The notes under the pieces were generated by a model. The model saw only the letters and a list, made by a program, of their open reading frames with translations, searched no databases and was not told where the DNA came from. A DNA stretch of 64,000 nt from Candidatus Nitrosotalea sinensis (GTDB lineage Archaea > Thermoproteota > Nitrososphaeria > Nitrososphaerales > Nitrosopumilaceae): assembly GCF_900143675.1 (NCBI RefSeq), contig NZ_FRFC01000003.1, forward strand, positions 1 through 64,000, written 5' to 3'. This document shows, in pieces, positions 16,533-25,556 of this stretch (position 1 is its first letter; the number at the start of each line of letters is the position of its first letter). The translations under genes were made by a program, and so were the position numbers.

Positions 16533-17247
16533 GTTTTACCACCATTATTGAAAAATATTTTGTTGTCATTGTATCTTTAGTGACCTGACCCAGTGTTAAT
16601 TTTTTTATGATCTCCTGGTCAGTTCCAATGTCTTGACCAATTGCAAATATAGAACTGTCAGGAAATCCTGCTTCTTTTAGTAGTGATATGACTTGATCAA
16701 AATATCTTCCATCTTTTAAAAATATCATAGTGTCACAATTTCTTGCAGTCTCTTTTACTCGCGATAAATCATAACACGATGGAATTACTGCCATGGTTTC
16801 TGCACCCTCTGCAAGACTAATTCCCACCTTTGATGCAAATGTAAACATGGACACAATTCCAGGTATTACATTGATTTTGATCTCTGGATGTTTTGTATGC
16901 AATTCTCTGTCAATGTATATCCAAGTACTGTAAAGATACGGATCCCCTACAGTCAAATAAACAACTTTTTTTCCAGACAAAACTTTCTCTGCAATTACTT
17001 GCGAGTTTTGTATCCAACTGTTTTCAAGAGTATCTTTTTCCTTTACCATTGGAAATACAAGATTGACAACTTCAGGTTTTTTTGACTTGTCTACTAGTGG
17101 TTCTATTATGGAATAAACAATGCTTGGCTTACCTTCCTTGGATGTAGGACACACAATAATCTCGGCATTTTGTATTGTTTTTACTGCCTTTACAGTAAGA
17201 AGTTCAGGATCTCCAGGGCCACAGCCGACACAAGTCAGTTCATACAT
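16525..17247 (-). CDS. cbiL: precorrin-2/cobalt-factor-II C20-methyltransferase
   Basis: About 240 residues. Adds the C20 methyl group to the corrin precursor. It has the tetrapyrrole-methylase loop CVGCGPGDPELLTVKA, LTVGDPYLYSTWIY and INVIPGIVSMFTFASKVG, all close to CbiL/CobI. I prefer the ATG at 17247 (MYELTC) over the GTG at 17268, because homologs begin just before the glycine-rich loop; the upstream start would add only seven residues. It follows cbiT by about 34 bases and overlaps cbiF. Confidence 0.92.
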   Translation of the reverse strand: MYELTCVGCGPGDPELLTVKAVKTIQNAEIIVCPTSKEGKPSIVYSIIEPLVDKSKKPEVVNLVFPMVKEKDTLENSWIQNSQVIAEKVLSGKKVVYLTVGDPYLYSTWIYIDRELHTKHPEIKINVIPGIVSMFTFASKVGISLAEGAETMAVIPSCYDLSRVKETARNCDTMIFLKDGRYFDQVISLLKEAGFPDSSIFAIGQDIGTDQEIIKKLTLGQVTKDTMTTKYFSIMVVKRG

Positions 17248-17280
17248 CAAATGAGAACAAAATTGCACCTAATTAAAACT

Positions 17281-17871
17281 CTAGATTTTAGTTGCAGAGA
17301 TTATTGTCACAGGATTTCGTGCAAGAAACATGGTTCCGGTAGAGGTTTTCCTGCTTTTGGATATTGTTACCTGAATTATATCAATTGATGAAAATTTGAG
17401 TTTTTCAATCGTATTTAGTACCGAATACAGCGTTTCAACAAGGATTGTCCCAATCACTATCCGTCCTCCTTGTTTTAGTTTTGATTCACACAATTTTATT
17501 ATCTCCGCAGTTTCCCCACCGGTACCTCCTATGAAAATGGCATCAGCAGGAGGAAGATCATTAATTTTTTGAGTTGCATTTCCAAGAATCACATCAACAT
17601 TAGAGATTTGAAATTTTTCCAAGTTTTTCTTTGTAAGGTCTATGGCATTTTGATCAATATCTATTGAGAAAATTTTTCCAGCTGCACCTACTTGATGTGC
17701 AGCTTCTATACTGATCGATCCGCTGCCACACCCAATGTCATATACGGTTTGTCCCTTTGATAGTCTTGCTTTACTTATCTGGATTACACGAACTTCTTCT
17801 TTTGTAATTGGTACATCTTCTACCCGCTCAAAATATTCATCCGGAATTCCAGGAGTTTGATGTTTCCACAT
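17281..17871 (-). CDS. cbiT: cobalt-precorrin-6B C15-methyltransferase (decarboxylating)
   Basis: 197 residues when started at the ATG at 17871 (MWKHQTPGIPDEYFER), which is the conserved beginning of the family. Starting at 17961 would add 30 unrelated residues and overlap the upstream gene. It is a class I SAM methyltransferase: PITKEEVRVIQISKARL, then VYDIGCGSGSISIEAA (motif I), IDIDQNAI, and GGTGGE near the active site. It methylates C15 and decarboxylates the acetate side chain of the corrin precursor. First of the three cobalamin genes here; the remaining cbi genes must lie outside the window. Confidence 0.92.
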   Translation of the reverse strand: MWKHQTPGIPDEYFERVEDVPITKEEVRVIQISKARLSKGQTVYDIGCGSGSISIEAAHQVGAAGKIFSIDIDQNAIDLTKKNLEKFQISNVDVILGNATQKINDLPPADAIFIGGTGGETAEIIKLCESKLKQGGRIVIGTILVETLYSVLNTIEKLKFSSIDIIQVTISKSRKTSTGTMFLARNPVTIISATKI

Positions 17872-17900
17872 TAGATTTAACCTTGAAGAATGATTTAGAA

Positions 17901-18329
17901 TTACCTGACTGCTGCAATTCCTACTTCTGGATGGATTAGAGTATTTACCAAGATCCAACAAAAGATGAACATCAAGAAATAACTTCCATATCCAGTAGTG
18001 ATGAGTTTTTTCTTGTCAGTAGCGGCAATAGGAATATGCATAGATTTTGCTACCACATATGAAACAACAAATAGTATTATCATTATACCAAATCCCAAAG
18101 TCATTCTGGACGATTCTTCAGAAAACATCGATTGATTGCTTCCAATTATTGCAGCAAGTGCACCTGCAATTACTCCCATTGCAACTCGTAGCCAGAATAT
18201 TTTGTTTAGCCCGTTCTTTGTACGCGACTCATCTGTAGGAGTAGAAACTGGAGATCCTGCCGGATTATCCTTTATATCATTACCAGCATCAGATTTTTCA
18301 TCTTCTTTTTTCTTTGGATGTCGTACCAA
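17901..18329 (-). CDS. three-TM membrane protein, possibly EMC6-like
   Basis: 142 residues. The first 45 are charged and probably cytosolic, followed by three hydrophobic segments (about 46-66, 77-96, 113-133). The pattern FWLRVAMGVIAGALAAIIG, then SMFSEES, then VVSYVVAKS resembles archaeal EMC6/Rab5-interacting-type proteins, which assist membrane-protein insertion; I hold this only moderately because it comes from pattern memory. TTG start. It lies 29 bases upstream of cbiT on the same strand and may be the first gene of that transcript. Confidence 0.6.
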   Translation of the reverse strand: MVRHPKKKEDEKSDAGNDIKDNPAGSPVSTPTDESRTKNGLNKIFWLRVAMGVIAGALAAIIGSNQSMFSEESSRMTLGFGIMIILFVVSYVVAKSMHIPIAATDKKKLITTGYGSYFLMFIFCWILVNTLIHPEVGIAAVR

Positions 18330-18429
18330 CTAAATTTTCAAAATCACTCGGTTTAATCCCGTTTAAAATGTTTGGTTGATACAGCAATGGATCTAAACGT
18401 ATAATCAATGGCCATACGAAGACATCATC

Positions 18430-20361
18430 ATGACTCTAGCAGGAATAGAATTACACTATCTGGTCACAGAGATGAGCAAACAGGTAAAGGACTATTATGT
18501 AAGCAATATTTATGGAGTAAGTCGTAACAGTCTCCTTTTCAAGTTACATCATCCAGAAAAACCAGACCTGCTTGTAATGTTCTCAACTTTTGGTTTGTGG
18601 ATAACCAATGTAAAAATAAATCAGATGGAAGAAAACAGATTGTTAAAGAGATTTAGAAATGATCTGTTGAGAAGTAAGATAACAGAAATAAAACAACTTG
18701 GAAGCGAGAGAATTGTATATGTTACATTTTCTGGATTTGACCAGGAATATATCGTGATAGGAGAATTCTTTGGAGATGGCAACATAATATTGTGTAATAA
18801 AGACATGAAGATCCTTTCATTGTTGCATTCAATAGACGTACGTCATAGAAAATTAGCAGTGGGGCTGAATTATGTACCACCACCATCATCTGGACTAAAT
18901 ATTTTACAAGTAACAAAAGATGACATTCAAAATATCAAATCAAGTCCTACATCAATTGCAAGATGGGTAGGAAGAACACTTGGATTGCCAGGAAAGTACG
19001 CAGAGGAGATAATTCGATCAAGCGGTCTTGATTCCAACAAGATTGGAAATACGTTATCAGATGAGGAAGTTGACATCATATTTAATTCAACAAGAAATTT
19101 GATTGACAAAGTGATTACAGGAAAACATGACCCATTCATAATACGAGACATAAAAAATGCAGATGTGATTCCAATCTCTCTTGCAAATATGGAAAAATAC
19201 AATCCAGTCAAGGTATCAAGTTTCATGGAAGGATTGGATTCATTATTTTCAGAAAACTTGCTAGAGCATGGCAAGTCATCACAATCTGTTACTGCAAATC
19301 AAAAGATTACAGAGCTTGAACACAAGCTTGAGGAACAAAACAAGGCAATCCTGCTTGTAAAACAGAGATCAGATGAAATTTCAAATGTTGCAAAAGCTCT
19401 TCTTGAGGCAACATATTCAGGTACCTTATCCATTACAGATCCATCAATTGAACACATACTACAAAAATATAATTCACATACAGCAAGAGAAAATGGTATA
19501 TTTCTCATAGACATTGGAGGAGAAAAAATAAAAGTAAATCCCCAGTCATCAATCCAAGCAATATCATCTACGTTATTCAATGAATCAAAGAGACAAATGA
19601 GAGCAACTGATACAATTAATTTAGAAAAATCAAAAACCGAAAAAAGTTTAGAGTCATATAGAAAACAAGCAAGTGTAGCTCAAGACTCGATAGTATTTGC
19701 AGTACAAAGAAAGAAGGAGTGGTTTGAGAGATATAGGTGGTTTATTACATCAGACGGACATTTAGCAATAGGAGGACGAGATACTTCATCAAATTCAGCT
19801 GTAATAAGAAAACATCTTAACAAAAATGACATGGTGTTTCATGCAGAAATTGTAGGATCACCATTTTTTCTCTTGCGAGAAAGTACAGAAAACGATCTTG
19901 CAAGTGTAAAAGAAGTCTCACAGGCTACAGTATGTTTTAGCAGAGCATGGAGAGCAGGAGTATATGGACTAAATGCATATTGGATAAAGCCAGATCAAGT
20001 AAAGACTGCGGCTCCAAGCGGACAATTCATAGCAAAAGGATCATTTGTAATTGAAGGTTCAAGAAATTTTGTGCAGGTAAGCACATTACAATTAGCAGTT
20101 GGCCTATATGAAAAAAATGAAAATTATTTGCTGATGTGTGGAACCCCATCAGCAATAAAGAAGAACTGCATCTATTACGTAATAATTGAACCGTCAGGAA
20201 TTGATATGACTGAGATTGCAAAAAAAGTAAAACTTGAATTGATGAAATTCAAAGAAAAAGAAGAGATCGCAAAGGCAATACCCATTGATGACTTTATACG
20301 AGTTCTTCCTGCAGGAGAGAGTCACATAGTAGAGTCCGGTCACGGAGATGCATACGAATGA
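18430..20361 (+). CDS. NFACT-family ribosome quality control protein (RqcH/Rqc2/NEMF homolog)
   Basis: 643 residues. These proteins bind stalled large ribosomal subunits with peptidyl-tRNA; bacterial and eukaryotic members direct C-terminal tailing. The N-terminal NFACT-N domain is clear (GIELHYLVTEMSKQVKDYYV and LLFKLHHPEKPDLLVMF), a coiled-coil lies about 285-320, a second helical part about 390-420, and the NFACT-R domain follows (WFERYRWFITSDGHLAIGGRD, VIRKHL, DMVFHAE). The ATG is the first codon of the conserved N-terminus. The stop overlaps the Mut7-C gene by four bases, giving a coupled three-gene operon. Confidence 0.93.
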   Translation: MTLAGIELHYLVTEMSKQVKDYYVSNIYGVSRNSLLFKLHHPEKPDLLVMFSTFGLWITNVKINQMEENRLLKRFRNDLLRSKITEIKQLGSERIVYVTFSGFDQEYIVIGEFFGDGNIILCNKDMKILSLLHSIDVRHRKLAVGLNYVPPPSSGLNILQVTKDDIQNIKSSPTSIARWVGRTLGLPGKYAEEIIRSSGLDSNKIGNTLSDEEVDIIFNSTRNLIDKVITGKHDPFIIRDIKNADVIPISLANMEKYNPVKVSSFMEGLDSLFSENLLEHGKSSQSVTANQKITELEHKLEEQNKAILLVKQRSDEISNVAKALLEATYSGTLSITDPSIEHILQKYNSHTARENGIFLIDIGGEKIKVNPQSSIQAISSTLFNESKRQMRATDTINLEKSKTEKSLESYRKQASVAQDSIVFAVQRKKEWFERYRWFITSDGHLAIGGRDTSSNSAVIRKHLNKNDMVFHAEIVGSPFFLLRESTENDLASVKEVSQATVCFSRAWRAGVYGLNAYWIKPDQVKTAAPSGQFIAKGSFVIEGSRNFVQVSTLQLAVGLYEKNENYLLMCGTPSAIKKNCIYYVIIEPSGIDMTEIAKKVKLELMKFKEKEEIAKAIPIDDFIRVLPAGESHIVESGHGDAYE

Positions 20362-20843
20362 ATACAAGACCAAATTTTGTAATAGATTCAATGCTAGGCA
20401 ATCTTGCAAAAAAACTGCGAATTTTAGGTTATGATTCCAAATATTTTTCCACAATAGAAGACGACAAGCTTGTATTGATTGCAAAAAATGAAAAACGTGT
20501 AATTATAACTAAAGATGAACAACTTGCAAAAAATGCAGAAAAACAAAACATAATGTGTGTTCTCATTAGAGGAAATGATGAATTAGAACAAGTTGTACAA
20601 ATAAATTCAAAGATAAAACTAGGTCAATTTTCAGTAGATACAGATAGCTCTTATTGCATCGAGTGTAATGGAAACTTGGAGCAAGTTGAAAAATTTAGAA
20701 TTATAGGTAAAGTTCCTGAGGGAGTACTTGAACGAGAGAAAAAATTTTGGATGTGTAATGCTTGTAAGAAAATTTATTGGGAAGGAACACATTTCCAAAA
20801 ACTTCAAGAGTTTGCTGCAAGACTAAATGATAGAATGAATTGA
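20358..20843 (+). CDS. Mut7-C (DUF82) PIN-like RNase with zinc ribbon
   Basis: 161 residues. The N-terminal half is a PIN-like nuclease fold: FVIDSMLGNLAKKLRILGYD supplies the first acidic residue, and RVIITKDEQLAKNA the second. The C-terminal half has two CxxC pairs (CIECNG and CNACKK), forming a zinc ribbon. The family is predicted to be an RNase. It starts inside the stop of the NFACT gene (ATGA overlap) and its own stop overlaps the AMMECR1 start, so the three are translationally coupled. Coupling to NFACT makes a role in degrading RNA from stalled translation an attractive inference. Confidence 0.88.
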   Translation: MNTRPNFVIDSMLGNLAKKLRILGYDSKYFSTIEDDKLVLIAKNEKRVIITKDEQLAKNAEKQNIMCVLIRGNDELEQVVQINSKIKLGQFSVDTDSSYCIECNGNLEQVEKFRIIGKVPEGVLEREKKFWMCNACKKIYWEGTHFQKLQEFAARLNDRMN

Positions 20844-21439
20844 GTTTATCAGATCAAGACGGACAAATATTGGTAAAAACTGCACGTAAAGCAGTAACAG
20901 AGTATCTCAGGATAGGAAAAAAAATAGAAATAGACAAAGAGATCAAGGCAAGATTTTCATTCAAGTCAGGAGTCTTTGTAACACTTAACAAGAAAGAAAG
21001 TCTCAGAGGATGCATAGGATTTCCCGCCCCCAACAAGATATTGCACCAATCTCTCTTGGATGCTGCAATAGCATCATCTACAGAAGATCCACGTTTTCCT
21101 CCAGTAAGGTTTGAGGAGCTTGATGAGATTGTATTTGAGGTCACTGTGCTGACTTCACCCATTGAGATCAAAGTTAGTGATTCATCAGAGTATCACAAGA
21201 TGATAAAGATAGGAAGGGACGGTCTAATTGTAAAGTGGGAGTTGGGCTCAGGATTGCTCCTTCCCCAAGTTCCTGTAGAATACGGATGGAGTGTAGAGGA
21301 ATTTTTGAATTATACTTGTGAAAAAGCAGGGGCCCCATTTGATCACTGGAAGCAAAAAAGTACCAAGGTCTTCAAATTTGAAGGAATTGTATTCAAGGAA
21401 ATAAAACCAAACAAGGACATCAAGAGATTGGAATTATGA
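20840..21439 (+). CDS. AMMECR1-domain protein
   Basis: 199 residues, the standard length for archaeal AMMECR1 proteins. The diagnostic block LRGCIGF is present (SLRGCIGFPAPNKIL), followed by AIASSTEDPRFPPV and LLLPQVPVEYGW. The biochemical function of the family is not firmly known. TTG start at 20840, overlapping the Mut7-C stop as TTGA. It ends convergently with the small subunit of phosphomevalonate dehydratase, overlapping by six bases. Confidence 0.92.
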   Translation: MSLSDQDGQILVKTARKAVTEYLRIGKKIEIDKEIKARFSFKSGVFVTLNKKESLRGCIGFPAPNKILHQSLLDAAIASSTEDPRFPPVRFEELDEIVFEVTVLTSPIEIKVSDSSEYHKMIKIGRDGLIVKWELGSGLLLPQVPVEYGWSVEEFLNYTCEKAGAPFDHWKQKSTKVFKFEGIVFKEIKPNKDIKRLEL

Positions 21440-21817
21440 GATTGTTCCAGATACTGCATCAAGTGTAATCTGTTTATTTTCCTGCAACAAGTCAAAGTCA
21501 TTTTTGTTTACAACAACTAGAGGAATATTTGAAATGGCACATCCAGATGCGGTTGTTAGATCTGCTTTTAGGCATATCATAGCAAGGGGTGCGCAGTTGT
21601 TGTATTGCAGAGAATACAACGTATAAGCACCAACGCTGCTTCCTACACCAAATGGGAATGCAAGAATTTTCCCCCCAACAGATTTTCCAAAGAGATCATG
21701 TTTTTTATCATGAACTATACCAGTTTTTTTATCAATTCCACCTAGAAAATTTATAGGATTTTTTGCTACAAGAAGCTGTCCTGTTGCTTTTCCTCTCACT
21801 ATCACCTTGACATTCAT
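21434..21817 (-). CDS. phosphomevalonate dehydratase small subunit (aconitase X swivel domain)
   Basis: 127 residues, DUF126 swivel domain. Pairs with the large subunit directly upstream. In archaea the pair dehydrates 5-phosphomevalonate to trans-anhydromevalonate 5-phosphate in the archaeal mevalonate pathway for isoprenoid lipids. Key sequence: GKILAFPFGVGSSVGAYTLYS, where the GSS turn contributes to the active site. ATG overlaps the large-subunit stop by four bases (ATGA), so the two are coupled. Confidence 0.88.
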   Translation of the reverse strand: MNVKVIVRGKATGQLLVAKNPINFLGGIDKKTGIVHDKKHDLFGKSVGGKILAFPFGVGSSVGAYTLYSLQYNNCAPLAMICLKADLTTASGCAISNIPLVVVNKNDFDLLQENKQITLDAVSGTIS

Positions 21818-22968
21818 CTTGTTTCCTCTTCTACTATTTTTTTAAGACTCTTGAGATTGACATCTACATTGTTTGATGTCTTAAGATAATACGCACCTTT
21901 TACACTGTTTGTAATAACAGAATCAACTTGCTTGTTATCAACCAAGGGAGACAGACAGGTACAGCAATCATACAATATTTCTCCCCCTGCTCTCTCTATT
22001 TCTTTAGTATAACCCAGATTGGTTATCTGGTCTTTTATTGCACGCGGACAAAATATCATACAGCGTTTTTGAAACGATCTGCCCTTTAGCATAAGTGCCA
22101 AATCACCTATCTCTTCAAGACCAAGTTGCGGGCTACCAAGTGTTATGAGATCCCCACTCTCAGATGTGTTTAGCTCATCATGTATTTTTTGTAACTCATT
22201 TTTATCAAAATCTATTTTTTCACCCTCTCCTTCTCCGAAAGTGAACATACCACATGCACCAGATGTACCCATGCCTGCACAAAGAGACTTACAGCTGCGT
22301 CGGTCAAGATCACTTACTCCCGAGATTGCAACAGAGCTTCCTGCTACCTTTCCTGCAAAATACCCAAGCATGCCGTATGTTAGCTCATCTTTAGATTCTA
22401 CCTTCATGCGAATTGTCAGGTTTGGTTTGCGTATGTCATCGTCACGTAGATCAGAGCACGGACTCTTGCCAGTTAGTGCGCTTGCAAGTGCACTAAATGC
22501 TCCCTCCTTGTTTGTTTTCAGTCCTGCAAAAGAATTTGCATAGATTGCCGCATTACTTTCCGCAAATGAAACATGTGTTCCTTGCTTTGGAATGTCAAAT
22601 ATTTCGTACGGAATACAGGAATATGACGGAATTACGCCCATTTTTTCATATGAATTTTTTATGCTGCGCTGACTTTCAATGAATTTATCATCCAGGCTAT
22701 ATTGCGAAACAGAATCAAAATCAAATCCCATTGGATTCACAGTTGTTTTTACTTTGAATTTGGCATCCTGACTCAAGTGTGATAGAAATTCTTTTCCCGC
22801 ATCACCTATTGTATTATAATTAACACCTGAAAGGTGAGCCCATTCTATTGGAAGTAATCTATCAGCTCCTGAGGCCTCTCCTATTGCAACAAGAGTCCTG
22901 TATGCAAGTGCAAGAGTTTCTCCTTGCTTTCCATCAAGTGCTGCCTCTTCTTCTTTTGTTAGTTCCAA
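21814..22968 (-). CDS. phosphomevalonate dehydratase large subunit (aconitase X catalytic)
   Basis: 384 residues, DUF521/aconitase X family. Recognisable parts are IEWAHLSGVNYNTIGDAG at the N-terminus, IPYEIFDIP, FAESNAAIYANSFAG, and cysteine sites CGMFTFGEGEG and CCTCLSPL suited to a 4Fe-4S cluster. Together with the coupled small subunit it fits phosphomevalonate dehydratase of the archaeal mevalonate pathway; the alternative in bacteria is cis-3-hydroxyproline dehydratase, which this lipid-making archaeon has less reason to carry. TTG start at 22968. Divergent from the endonuclease III gene. Confidence 0.9.
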   Translation of the reverse strand: MELTKEEEAALDGKQGETLALAYRTLVAIGEASGADRLLPIEWAHLSGVNYNTIGDAGKEFLSHLSQDAKFKVKTTVNPMGFDFDSVSQYSLDDKFIESQRSIKNSYEKMGVIPSYSCIPYEIFDIPKQGTHVSFAESNAAIYANSFAGLKTNKEGAFSALASALTGKSPCSDLRDDDIRKPNLTIRMKVESKDELTYGMLGYFAGKVAGSSVAISGVSDLDRRSCKSLCAGMGTSGACGMFTFGEGEGEKIDFDKNELQKIHDELNTSESGDLITLGSPQLGLEEIGDLALMLKGRSFQKRCMIFCPRAIKDQITNLGYTKEIERAGGEILYDCCTCLSPLVDNKQVDSVITNSVKGAYYLKTSNNVDVNLKSLKKIVEEETR

Positions 22969-23020
22969 TGCTGATCTTTGTTATAACAGATATAATACTT
23001 GTGTGGTCAAAAACAACTAG

Positions 23021-23677
23021 TTGAAAAAAATCAAGAGAATTTTAGACGGCATGATTTCAACAATGGATTCTGTAAAACCTCCTCGAATGACAGCGCTAAG
23101 AGAACTTCGTGAAGCAGAGAATGGCAGTCCGTTAAGCATTTTGATAGGCACAATACTCTCAGCAAGAACAAGAGATGAAAGTACATCTGCAGTGGTAAGA
23201 GAATTATTTTCCAAATACAAGACTGCCAGATCACTTGCCAAAGCAAAATTACCAGATGTAGAAAAAATAATCAAAAGAACAGGCTTCTATCATGTAAAAG
23301 CAAAAAGAATAATCGAGGTTGCATCAATCATTGATTCAAAATATTCAGGTACAGTTCCTGACACCATGGAAGAACTATTAACTTTGCCAGGAGTAGGCCG
23401 GAAGACTGCAAACTGTGTTCTTGTTTATGCATTTGATCAACCTGCAATACCTGTTGATACACATGTACATAGAATTTCTAACAGATTAGGGATGGTGCAA
23501 ACCAAGACTCCAGAGGAGACAGAGATTGAACTTATGAAAAAGATCCCAAAAGAACATTGGATTAGAATAAATGATACATTTGTGATGTATGGACAAAACA
23601 TTTGCAAGCCAATATCGCCAATGTGTTCTGTTTGTCAGATAAAGAAAGATTGTGATTACTATACAACGAGAAACTAG
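23021..23677 (+). CDS. nth: endonuclease III (DNA glycosylase/AP lyase)
   Basis: 218 residues. Excises oxidised pyrimidines and cleaves AP sites. The helix-hairpin-helix LPGVGRKTANCVL includes the catalytic Lys, VDTHVHR the catalytic Asp, and the C-terminal CX6CX2CX5C (from CKPISPMC to KKDC) the 4Fe-4S cluster. TTG start at 23021; the product then begins with a basic helix as usual. It is divergent from the dehydratase and converges with the secreted protein at 23674, overlapping by four bases. Confidence 0.95.
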   Translation: MKKIKRILDGMISTMDSVKPPRMTALRELREAENGSPLSILIGTILSARTRDESTSAVVRELFSKYKTARSLAKAKLPDVEKIIKRTGFYHVKAKRIIEVASIIDSKYSGTVPDTMEELLTLPGVGRKTANCVLVYAFDQPAIPVDTHVHRISNRLGMVQTKTPEETEIELMKKIPKEHWIRINDTFVMYGQNICKPISPMCSVCQIKKDCDYYTTRN

Positions 23678-24375
23678 GATGATTTGTTTTGAGACATCTT
23701 CTCTTCGGAAGTTCTATTTTTGGTTTTTAGCAATACTACAATCAACACTAATGTTACTGCTAGTACCATAAATGGCATATAGAATATAGGATTTCCAGAA
23801 GGATCACCAGAAAGAATGTTAAAAGTAAATTCACCCGAGTCTACTGGTGGAAGGTCGGATGTAGAATTCATTCCAGATACTGTAAACTCTCTCATTGTAA
23901 AACCAGCAACATCTAGATTTGCAACTGCTTCTTTTGATCCTACGCTAACAGTCAGGCCACCATTACTTGAATGAGTTGCAGTTATGAGTTTGTCAGAAGT
24001 CCAGCCAATCTTTTTTTCATCATGTATTATAAAATATCCATCTTCAGGAGTATTGACAGCAACCCAGAATCTATAATCGGGAGGACCTCCCATGCCAATT
24101 TCTATAAACTTGGGTGTTTTGAGATCTTCATACAACCTTACTACAGTATTTCCACCCTGACCTGCATAATGGAGTTTGTTTTGCATCTCAATCTCCCAAT
24201 TTGTTACATGCTCATGGTCAAGTTTAAACACTGTAGCATTTTTGGCATTTACATTAAATGCACTATATGGTACTGTAACAGAGTCATAGCGTTCAGACTT
24301 GTTCATAGTAGCTTCTTGAGCATATACAGGCAGAAATGAACCTGTCAGCAAAAGTGCCACAAGTAAGATACGCAT
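23674..24375 (-). CDS. secreted, C-terminally membrane-anchored protein
   Basis: 233 residues with a signal peptide (1-19, ending VYA), an extracellular beta-rich domain containing GGNTVVRLYEDLKTPKFIEIGMGGPPDYRFWVAVN, and one C-terminal transmembrane helix (about 198-217) with a charged cytosolic end. I do not recognise the family. It follows sat on the same strand with a 32-base gap, so it may be on the cysH-sat transcript, but no functional link can be read from the sequence. Confidence 0.68.
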   Translation of the reverse strand: MRILLVALLLTGSFLPVYAQEATMNKSERYDSVTVPYSAFNVNAKNATVFKLDHEHVTNWEIEMQNKLHYAGQGGNTVVRLYEDLKTPKFIEIGMGGPPDYRFWVAVNTPEDGYFIIHDEKKIGWTSDKLITATHSSNGGLTVSVGSKEAVANLDVAGFTMREFTVSGMNSTSDLPPVDSGEFTFNILSGDPSGNPIFYMPFMVLAVTLVLIVVLLKTKNRTSEEKMSQNKSS

Positions 24376-24407
24376 AACTTGAAATGAATATTCATTTCAA
24401 TAAAAAT

Positions 24408-25556
24408 CTAGTCCACAAAGGGATTGTTTGATTTTGCCAGTACCTGAAATACTTCTGGCCTCATCATGTATTCAGATGGGTTTTGTTTATCAAGAATCAT
24501 TGCCCTGAGCTTAGTTCCACTCAGGCTCTCTTGATATTCTGCACCATGCGGGCAATTTCTCTCACTTGCAAATGACAGGCATTTTCTACAATAAAAGAAT
24601 GCAGGAAAGAATATTGGTTCTATCCCAATGTCAGGGTATTGATCAAATATCTTTTGTGAAGCAAATGGATCATAGTATGTGCCTACACCTGCATGGTCTC
24701 TTCCTATTATGATATTAGTGCATCCAAAATTTTTCCTCATTATGGAATGATGTATTGCTTCTTTCGGTCCTGCATATCTCATCTCTGTATGTAATGTTCC
24801 AAGATAGCATCTGTTTTGAGGATAATAATTTTGCATTAGGGATTCATATGCAGCAACAATCACTTCATCCTTGTAGTCTCCTGATTTTTTCTTACCTATC
24901 AGTGGGTTCACAAATAATCCATCATGTGTGTTAAGAGACGCCTTTTGTAGCATTTCATGAGCAACATGCGGTACATTTCTTGTTTGAAATGCTACAATTG
25001 TTTTCCATCCAGCCTTTTGGAAAAATTCTCTTGTTTGAGTAGGTGTTTTTCTGTATCGTCTGATTTGAGTCTCGTCTGGTCTTTTTACATAATCAATTTT
25101 GCCACCAACAAGAAACTCTTTCATGTTCATAGTTTTTGCAACACCCGGGTGTTTTATGTCGGATGTTCCATAGATTTTGGACGCGACCGTGTTTTTATCA
25201 AAAGTGTAAACATCATCTACATGCAATATAGCAAAATTCATACCATTAACATTTAGAGCAACATCTCTTGCATCTTTCATTTTTGTTGCAGTATCCTTGT
25301 CTGCATCAAGAACAATCGGAACTGTCCAAGGTAAATCATTTGCCAACCTACCTCTTGAGACTATATTCTCAAAATCTTCCTGCATTACAAATCCTTCAAG
25401 AGGACTAAAAATACCATCAGCTATATTCTCCACATCATTTGCTAAATCTGCATTAATGGATATGGAAAACAGTTGATTAGGATCTTTTGTAGTTATTCTA
25501 TTTACCAGCTTGCCACCATGTGGTTTTGATATTCCAGAACCTGTCAATGATATCAC
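24408..25556 (-). CDS. sat: ATP sulfurylase
   Basis: 382 residues. Makes adenosine 5'-phosphosulfate from ATP and sulfate. Catalytic motifs are [11 protein letters not shown] and GRDHAGVG, and [10 protein letters not shown] with a nearby NCPHG is the zinc site found in archaeal and some bacterial enzymes. GTG start at 25556 follows the cysH stop with no gap, so the pair is an operon for assimilatory sulfate activation and reduction. No APS kinase is present or needed if the reductase uses APS. Confidence 0.95.
   Translation of the reverse strand: MISLTGSGISKPHGGKLVNRITTKDPNQLFSISINADLANDVENIADGIFSPLEGFVMQEDFENIVSRGRLANDLPWTVPIVLDADKDTATKMKDARDVALNVNGMNFAILHVDDVYTFDKNTVASKIYGTSDIKHPGVAKTMNMKEFLVGGKIDYVKRPDETQIRRYRKTPTQTREFFQKAGWKTIVAFQTRNVPHVAHEMLQKASLNTHDGLFVNPLIGKKKSGDYKDEVIVAAYESLMQNYYPQNRCYLGTLHTEMRYAGPKEAIHHSIMRKNFGCTNIIIGRDHAGVGTYYDPFASQKIFDQYPDIGIEPIFFPAFFYCRKCLSFASERNCPHGAEYQESLSGTKLRAMILDKQNPSEYMMRPEVFQVLAKSNNPFVD

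Noticed and set aside
16500-17300. Cobalamin riboswitch near the cbi genes
   Set aside because: No conserved B12-box-like sequence or suitable fold seen in the short gaps.
17872-17961. Upstream extension of cbiT
   Set aside because: Thirty residues unlike the family and overlapping the previous gene; the ATG at 17871 opens the conserved N-terminus.
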